Assembly: GCF_946479885.1 (NCBI RefSeq)
Contig: NZ_CAMLHM010000058.1
Location: 1-22,502 of the forward strand
Reading direction: 5' to 3'
DNA length: 22,502 nt
Origin: an uncultured Devosia sp.
GTDB taxonomy: Bacteria > Pseudomonadota > Alphaproteobacteria > Rhizobiales > Devosiaceae
Shown in pieces: positions 17,089 through 22,502 of the stretch. Position 1 is the first letter of the stretch; the number at the start of each line of letters is the position of its first letter. The notes under the pieces are model-generated. The model was given only the letters and a program-made list of their open reading frames with translations. It was not told where the DNA came from and did no database searches. Position numbers and translations under genes: made by a program.

Positions 17089-18125
17089 CGAACCGGGGCG
17101 GCGTAGAGCAGACCGCCATTGCCCCATAAGGCGTTCTGGCCACGCAGCAGGGCCGCGCCGGTCTGCGGTCCGAAGTGGCGGTCATAGAGCTCGCCGTAAT
17201 TGCCGACGGCGCGCAGGACGTCGGCCATGAAAGACGGTCGCAGGCCCAAGGCCGTGCCGTAATCGCCCTCTACACCGAGAATCCGGCGCACGGCCGGCGT
17301 GCGCGCGGCGAGCAGGGAATCGACGTTGAGCTGGGTGATGCCGGCTTCCTCGGCATTGATCAGGGTGAACAGCGTCCAGCGGACGATGTTGAACCATTGC
17401 GGATCGCCCTCGCGCACCACGGGGCCAAGGAGCTCCTTGGAGATGCGCTCGGGCAGGATGCGATGAGCGGATGGGTCGGGCAGCGCCCGGCGGATGGCCT
17501 GGAGCTGCCGGCCGGAGGCTGAAACCACCTGGCAGAGACCGGCTTGATAAGCGACGGCCAGATCGGCCACGTCCTCGTAGGGGACTTCGGTGTAGCTCGC
17601 CTGATTGGTGAAGAAGAACTCGGCAACACGCTCCAGCTCTTCGCCGCCATCGATGATGCAGACGCTGATATTGTCGAGCTCGAAAGCGGAAACCACACCC
17701 ATCGACTGCGGCACGAGGAAGGCCTGGCCGTCGAAGAAGGCGGTGCCGATATAGGCGGCGCCATAGAGGGTGTCGCGCCGCTGGGTCCAGGGACCGTTGC
17801 GGGTCAAGACGTCGACCATGCCCGTCTGCAATGGTGCAAAACGGGTTTCCCCGCGCAGCGAGCGGAACTCGATCTTGTCGGCATCGCCGAAAACGGCAGC
17901 GGCGATGCTTCGGCAGAGATCGACATCAAAGCCGGACCAGCGGCCCTGGGCATCCTGCTGGGCAAAGCCGGGCAGCGGATTGGTCGCACCGCAGATGAGG
18001 AAGCCGCGGGCGCGCACCGTGTCGAGGGTGGAGATCCGCGCTTGGGCGAGAGCCGGCGAGGCAAGACAAAGCGCGCAGGCCAGTCCCGCCGCCATCGACA
18101 GCAATCGCTTGAAAAAACTGGTCAA
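17085..18125 (-). CDS. Second AapJ-like amino-acid ABC substrate-binding protein
   Basis: Periplasmic binding protein of 346 residues with an apparent Sec signal peptide (MTSFFKR, hydrophobic core, cleavage near ALA-QA at about residue 28). It follows the AapJ pattern: GATNPLPGFAQQDAQGRWSG near residue 48, FDVDLCRSIAAAVFGDADK, RFAPLQTGMVDVLTRN, and the C-terminal RILGVEGDYGTALGL. By eye its C-terminal third is about half identical to the aapJ entering at the right edge. The ligand-region segment reads QVVSASGRQLQA where AapJ has DVYTTDSSALAA, so it may bind a different solute. TTG 18125 was chosen because AGGAAGG lies 8 nt upstream. A probable promoter and an upstream terminator suggest independent expression. 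Confidence 0.88.
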   Translation of the reverse strand: MTSFFKRLLSMAAGLACALCLASPALAQARISTLDTVRARGFLICGATNPLPGFAQQDAQGRWSGFDVDLCRSIAAAVFGDADKIEFRSLRGETRFAPLQTGMVDVLTRNGPWTQRRDTLYGAAYIGTAFFDGQAFLVPQSMGVVSAFELDNISVCIIDGGEELERVAEFFFTNQASYTEVPYEDVADLAVAYQAGLCQVVSASGRQLQAIRRALPDPSAHRILPERISKELLGPVVREGDPQWFNIVRWTLFTLINAEEAGITQLNVDSLLAARTPAVRRILGVEGDYGTALGLRPSFMADVLRAVGNYGELYDRHFGPQTGAALLRGQNALWGNGGLLYAAPVR

Positions 18126-18152
18126 TCGAACGGCCTTCCTGCCTCCGCCAGC

Positions 18153-18180
18153 ATATTGGCTGGGCGTGACGTGAGGTCAA
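18153..18180 (-). promoter_or_regulatory. Candidate promoter of the second aapJ-like gene
   Basis: Reading the minus strand, TTGACC (18180-18175) is followed after 16 bases by CAATAT (18158-18153). Transcription from about 18145 would leave a 20-base leader containing the AGGAAGG site before the TTG start at 18125. The -35 box is strong, the -10 box weak. Confidence 0.4.
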
Positions 18181-18219
18181 GGCAGCTGACGCGTCTCGTC
18201 CACCGAGAGTTGGTCTCCA

Positions 18220-18252
18220 GCGTCTCCCTCCCCCTTGTGGGAAGGGAGACGC
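18220..18252. repeat. Long hairpin resembling a dispersed alphaproteobacterial repeat
   Basis: GCGTCTCCCT (18220-18229) and AGGGAGACGC (18243-18252) form a perfect 10-base stem around a loop holding CCCCCTTGTGGG. The pyrimidine-rich arm, CTTGTGGG core and matching purine arm resemble an intergenic repeat family often seen in alphaproteobacterial genomes, recalled from experience and not searched here. It sits in the gap between aapP and the second aapJ-like gene. Confidence 0.55.
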
Positions 18253-18337
18253 AACGGCCGATGGACCAGCCGTTAGTGGTATCGAGAGTGCGGGACGCCT
18301 GGGCCATTCGACCATAGGTCTCATGGCCTTCTCGCCT

Positions 18338-18362
18338 AAATCAGCGCCACCGGCGCTGATTT
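18338..18362 (-). terminator. Probable terminator after aapP
   Basis: AAATCAGCGCC (18338-18348) and GGCGCTGATTT (18352-18362) form a perfect 11-base stem with a 3-base loop. It starts 20 bases beyond the aapP stop on the minus strand. The A/T ends give a short T-run on either strand, so it may act in both directions. It would separate aapQMP from the second aapJ-like gene. Confidence 0.6.
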
Positions 18363-18381
18363 TCCTGCGGCCGGCTCGAAG

Positions 18382-19182
<801 letters not shown>

Positions 19183-19187
19183 TGGAA

Positions 19188-20315
19188 CTACCTCTTGTAG
19201 CCAGTATTGAGACGGCGCTCCATGTACATGGAATAGCGCGACATGCCGAAGCAGAAGACCCAGAAGACCATGGCGGCAAACAGGTAGCCTGTTGTCGCTG
19301 TGTTGGCGGATTGCCATTCGAGAGCGGTATCGTTCTTGGTCTTTACCGCCTCGAGCAGGTCCTTCATGCCCACGATGTAGACGAGCGACGTGTCCTTGAA
19401 GAGCGAGATGAAGTTATTCACGATGCCCGGGATCACGTGCTTGAGCGCCTGGGGCAGGATGATGAAGTACATCCGCTGCCAGTAGCCGAGGCCGAGCGAC
19501 GCGCCGGCCTCATATTGTCCGCGCGGAATGGCCTGGAGGCCCCCGCGCACCACTTCGGCCATATAGGCCGAGGTGAAGAGGGTCACACCCACCAGGGCGC
19601 GGAGCAGCTTATCCACCGTCGTGCCTTGCGGCATGAAGAGCGGCAGCATGATCGACGCCATGAACAGGATGGTGATCAGCGGCACGGCGCGGATCAGCTC
19701 GATGAAGGCGATGCAGAGGGTCTTAATGACCGGGAGCTTGGACTGCCGCCCCAACGCCAGGATGATGCCCAGCGGGAACGAGCAGGTGATGCCGACCACC
19801 GAGATGATGAGCGTGACGAGGAGCCCGCCCCATTTTTCGGTCGGCATCGGCCTTAGGCCGAAGACGCCGCCCGCCAGCAGGAAATAGCTGACGATGGGGA
19901 AGACCACGAGGAACAGGATGGCGTTGGTGCGCTTGAAGGGCACCTTGGGCATCAGCAACGGGATCAGCAGCAGCGCGCCCAGGGCAAAGACAATGTTGGG
20001 ACGCCATTGCTCGGGGATGTCGTAGAAGCCGTAGATGAAGAACTCCATTTCGCTGCTGATATAGGCCCAGCAGGCACCGGCGCTTTCCAAACGGCATTCT
20101 TCGACCGTGCCATTGGGCCCCACGGCGTGGCCGACGAAGAAGTTGTAGAGCGGCGGCACGATCCACAGCAGGAAGACGAGGCCGAGGACGGTGAGAACAC
20201 CATCCAGCGGCGTGGCGAAGAGGTTCTTGCGGGCCCAGGCCAATACCCCGCTGGTGCTGATCGGTGCCGGCTTGGACGGCACCATGTCTGAGCGGACGAA
20301 TCCGATGTCTGTCAT
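19188..20315 (-). CDS. aapM: General amino-acid ABC transporter permease AapM
   Basis: Inner-membrane permease of 375 residues. An N-terminal part with membrane helices and a periplasmic loop ([15 protein letters not shown], with two Cys) precedes the conserved His/Glu/Gln-type permease domain. The EAA loop that contacts AapP reads [20 protein letters not shown], and [16 protein letters not shown] is typical of polar amino-acid permeases. It pairs with AapQ to form the channel for a broad range of L-amino acids. ATG 20315 has GGAG 8 nt upstream and lies 10 bases after the aapQ stop. Confidence 0.93.
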   Translation of the reverse strand: MTDIGFVRSDMVPSKPAPISTSGVLAWARKNLFATPLDGVLTVLGLVFLLWIVPPLYNFFVGHAVGPNGTVEECRLESAGACWAYISSEMEFFIYGFYDIPEQWRPNIVFALGALLLIPLLMPKVPFKRTNAILFLVVFPIVSYFLLAGGVFGLRPMPTEKWGGLLVTLIISVVGITCSFPLGIILALGRQSKLPVIKTLCIAFIELIRAVPLITILFMASIMLPLFMPQGTTVDKLLRALVGVTLFTSAYMAEVVRGGLQAIPRGQYEAGASLGLGYWQRMYFIILPQALKHVIPGIVNNFISLFKDTSLVYIVGMKDLLEAVKTKNDTALEWQSANTATTGYLFAAMVFWVFCFGMSRYSMYMERRLNTGYKR

Positions 20316-20325
20316 GGCCGGGCTC

Positions 20326-21864
20326 CTACCGCTCTACCAGGCTGACGCGGGCATTGTACCAATTCATGATCGCCGAGGTCAGCAGGGAGAAGATGAGATA
20401 AACCAGCATGGTCAGCGCGATACATTCGATGGCGCGGCCGGTCTGGTTGAGCGAGGTGCCCGCGAAGACGTTGACCAGCTCGGGATAGCCGATGGCGGCG
20501 CCGAGCGAGGAGTTCTTCGTCAGGTTGAGATACTGGCTGGTCAGCGGCGGAATGATGACCCGCATGGCCTGAGGCACGATGACCAGGCGAAGCCGGTCGC
20601 CATCCTTGAGGCCAAGCGATTGAGCAGCCTCGGTCTGACCGCGGCTGACGGCCTGAATGCCGCCCCGCACGGTTTCGGCGATAAACGATGCCGTGTAGAT
20701 GGTGAGGCCGAAGACCAGCGCCACGAATTCCGGCGGCAATTGCAGGCCGCCAACGAAGTTGAAGCGCTGCAGAACCGGGACCTCGAAGACAAGAGTAGCC
20801 CCGGTCAGCCAATAGATCAGAGCGGGAACGCCCAGCGCAATCAACACCAGCAGTGCCAGTGGGAAACGCGCGTCGCTGGGTGGCCGCTCCAAGGCGCCGA
20901 TATAGCCAACGCGCGCGATGATCAGCGCGACGACCGCGCTGAGAACCGCGATCAACAGCGACGGCACCCAGGCAAGCATGCCCCCGACGATGGCGTTGAG
21001 CAGCACGAAGGCGATGACGAAGGTCAACGCCCCTCGGGCAATTGGCGCGTAACGCGTCAGCGAGAAGGCGGCAATGACAACCCCGATGAGCGCCGCGATC
21101 AGGGGCGCACCCGAAAGCGGAAAGGCGACGCTGAACAGCGCGAGCAGCGCCAGGAAGGCGATGAGGAAGGTAACCCCCGCGTCGGCTGCCTTGCCGGCAA
21201 GCACGACCTGGGCCGGGTAGCGTCCGGTCAGTGTGCGGACACGCGTGGCCCAGACGCCAAGGGCGATCGCAGCAATGAGGGCAACCACGAAGCCGACCAG
21301 CACCCAGGTGAACTCCTGGTCCGGCGCAGGGCGCGGCACCATGATGCCACGCTGGTTGATGAAGACATCAAGGGGCAGCGCCAGTGATTCCCGGACAGCC
21401 GGCATGGCCTTGAGCACGGCGAAGTACCAGAAGAACAGCTGCAGCAGGAGCGGAACGTTGCGGATCGTTTCGATATAGATGGTGGCGAGCCGGGAGACGA
21501 TGAAGTTGCTGCTGAGGCGGGCGATGCCGAGGGTGAAGCCAAGCATGGTGGCAAAGACGATGCCGATGAAGGCCACAAGCAGCGTGTTGGTGATGCCGAC
21601 GAGGAACGCTTCCCAGTAATAGGAGCCGCGGGACCAGGGGAGCAGGGAGAAGCTGATGTCGAAGCCGGCTGTCTTCCACAGGAAGTCGAAGCCCGTCGTC
21701 TTGTTCTGCGCTGCAAGGTTGGCCGCCGTATTGCCCACGATCCAGGCAATGAAGGTCACCAGCAGTGTCGCGACGACAACCTGGTAGATAATGCCGCGGA
21801 TTACCGGGTCGTTATAAAACGCAACCCGGGGGGCCGCAGCGGGCCCCGTGTCGAATGTGGTCAT
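20326..21864 (-). CDS. aapQ: General amino-acid ABC transporter permease AapQ, enlarged
   Basis: Permease of 512 residues. The N-terminal part matches AapQ (NTLLVAFIGIVFATMLGFTL, IETIRNVPLLLQLFFWYF and QRGIMVPRPAP at about 171-181), as does the C-terminal part (FNFVGGLQLPPEF, then the EAA loop RGGIQAVSRGQTEAAQSLGL at 400-419, and KNSSLGAAIGYPEL). Typical AapQ has about 400 residues. The surplus is a block at roughly 226-338 that adds about four hydrophobic helices between conserved parts. Base composition and reading frame continue smoothly through it. ATG 21864 has GGGGA 7 nt upstream; an in-frame ATG at 21897 lacks this. Confidence 0.92.
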   Translation of the reverse strand: MTTFDTGPAAAPRVAFYNDPVIRGIIYQVVVATLLVTFIAWIVGNTAANLAAQNKTTGFDFLWKTAGFDISFSLLPWSRGSYYWEAFLVGITNTLLVAFIGIVFATMLGFTLGIARLSSNFIVSRLATIYIETIRNVPLLLQLFFWYFAVLKAMPAVRESLALPLDVFINQRGIMVPRPAPDQEFTWVLVGFVVALIAAIALGVWATRVRTLTGRYPAQVVLAGKAADAGVTFLIAFLALLALFSVAFPLSGAPLIAALIGVVIAAFSLTRYAPIARGALTFVIAFVLLNAIVGGMLAWVPSLLIAVLSAVVALIIARVGYIGALERPPSDARFPLALLVLIALGVPALIYWLTGATLVFEVPVLQRFNFVGGLQLPPEFVALVFGLTIYTASFIAETVRGGIQAVSRGQTEAAQSLGLKDGDRLRLVIVPQAMRVIIPPLTSQYLNLTKNSSLGAAIGYPELVNVFAGTSLNQTGRAIECIALTMLVYLIFSLLTSAIMNWYNARVSLVER

Positions 21865-21935
21865 GTAGGTGTCCCCGGGCCTTAGCGGCCGTTCCACGCG
21901 CCACCCGTCGAGGCGGCAGACAGCGGAACAAAAGA

Positions 21936-21961
21936 CCCGGCGCTCCCTAGGGAGCGCCGGG
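21936..21961 (-). terminator. Perfect palindrome between aapJ and aapQ (terminator or attenuator)
   Basis: CCCGGCGCTCCC (21936-21947), TA, GGGAGCGCCGGG (21950-21961) is a 26-base perfect palindrome, giving a hairpin with an 11-base stem and loop CTAG. On the minus strand TCTTTTGTT follows. It lies 11 bases past the aapJ stop and well ahead of aapQ. Such hairpins after binding-protein genes often keep the binding protein more abundant than the permeases. Confidence 0.8.
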
Positions 21962-21972
21962 CACTATTCAGC

Positions 21973-22502
21973 TTAGCGGATCGGCGGAGCGTACTGGATG
22001 CCGCCGTCGCGCCACAGGGCGTTCAGACCACGCTCAAGCCCGATCGGGGTCGCCGGACCGACGTTGCGGTCATAGGTCTCGGCATAGTTACCGACCAGCT
22101 TGATGATCTGGTAAGCCCAGTCCTTGGTCAGGCCCATGGGGGTACCGAAGTCGCCTTCAACGCCGAGCAGGCGCTTGATTGCCGGATTATCGGAGCCGAG
22201 CATTTCGTCGACATTGGCAGAGCTGACGCCGAGTTCTTCGGCTTCGAGCATTGCGTAATAGGTCCAGCGGGCAATGTTGAACCAACCGGCGTCACCGGCA
22301 CGAACCACTGGGCCCAGCGGTTCCTTGGAGATGATTTCGGGCAGGATGATGTGATCATCCGGAACGGCGAACTTGGAGCGCTCGGCGGCCAGAGCCGAGG
22401 AGTCAGTGGTGTAGACGTCGCAGCGGCCGTCTTCGTAAGCCTTCACGACTTCGTCCTGGTCGACGAACACCACGGTGTTGAACTCGAGGTTGTTGGCGGC
22501 GA
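21973..22502 (-). CDS. aapJ: General amino-acid ABC transporter substrate-binding protein AapJ, 5' end outside window
   Basis: The C-terminal 175 residues are visible and the N-terminus with the signal peptide lies beyond the right edge. The sequence matches AapJ: YEDGRCDVYTTDSSALAAER in the ligand region, IILPEIISKEPLGPVVRAGD, WFNIARWTYYAMLEAEELG, RLLGVEGDFGTPMGL and a terminal LNALWRDGGIQYAPPIR. AapJ is the periplasmic receptor that feeds broad-range L-amino acids to AapQMP, encoded next. A perfect hairpin follows the stop. The neighbouring aapQMP genes make the assignment secure. Confidence 0.93.
   Translation of the reverse strand, partial: AANNLEFNTVVFVDQDEVVKAYEDGRCDVYTTDSSALAAERSKFAVPDDHIILPEIISKEPLGPVVRAGDAGWFNIARWTYYAMLEAEELGVSSANVDEMLGSDNPAIKRLLGVEGDFGTPMGLTKDWAYQIIKLVGNYAETYDRNVGPATPIGLERGLNALWRDGGIQYAPPIR

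Noticed and set aside
18122..18324. Short minus-strand open frames in the gap before the second aapJ-like gene
   Set aside because: They translate the hairpin repeat into Pro/Arg/Gly-rich peptides, a known source of spurious small genes.
20191..21387. A 398-codon plus-strand open frame opposite aapQ
   Set aside because: A very polar sequence antisense to a membrane protein, a common artefact of hydrophobic codons.

Overview
The window looks like chromosomal DNA from a high-GC alphaproteobacterium, probably order Hyphomicrobiales and possibly a Devosia-like genus. That placement rests on gene content (an AapJQMP general amino-acid ABC transporter, PcaQ and PobR regulators, a MocR/DUF1127 divergent pair, an alphaproteobacterial-type long CysK) and on an intergenic repeat resembling ones common in that class. 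It is an inference, not a search result. No CRISPR array, transposase, integrase or prophage gene was found, and no gap between genes exceeds 300 bases.

Bases 1-1652 hold a divergent pair: the start of a small DUF1127-type gene on the minus strand and a MocR-type regulator (GntR helix-turn-helix fused to an aminotransferase-like domain) on the plus strand, with overlapping inverted repeats between them. Bases 1753-6734 form an aromatic-acid module: pcaQ (LysR activator), pobR (AraC activator), pobA (4-hydroxybenzoate 3-monooxygenase) divergent from pobR, a BenE-type transporter and a translationally coupled mobA. A structured spacer and tRNA-Asn(GTT) follow.

Bases 7013-17088 are mostly housekeeping and stress genes: an SPFH/prohibitin-like membrane protein and a DUF2188 protein (minus); an fsr-SRPBCC-photolyase run (plus); a long cysteine synthase ending in a terminator whose loop is the stop codon; a minus-strand protein joining a Glyoxalase_8-like N-terminus to an unrelated-looking beta-rich C-terminus; then cardiolipin synthase, AlaX and a membrane-anchored beta-propeller-like protein (plus).

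Bases 17085-22502 are an aap cluster on the minus strand. The 3' end of aapJ enters from the right edge, followed by a hairpin, aapQ (with about 110 extra residues of membrane helices), aapM and aapP. After a terminator and a dispersed-repeat-like hairpin comes a second AapJ-like binding protein with its own probable promoter. This second binding protein and the enlarged AapQ are the most unusual features. I did not find evidence for a wholly new system.
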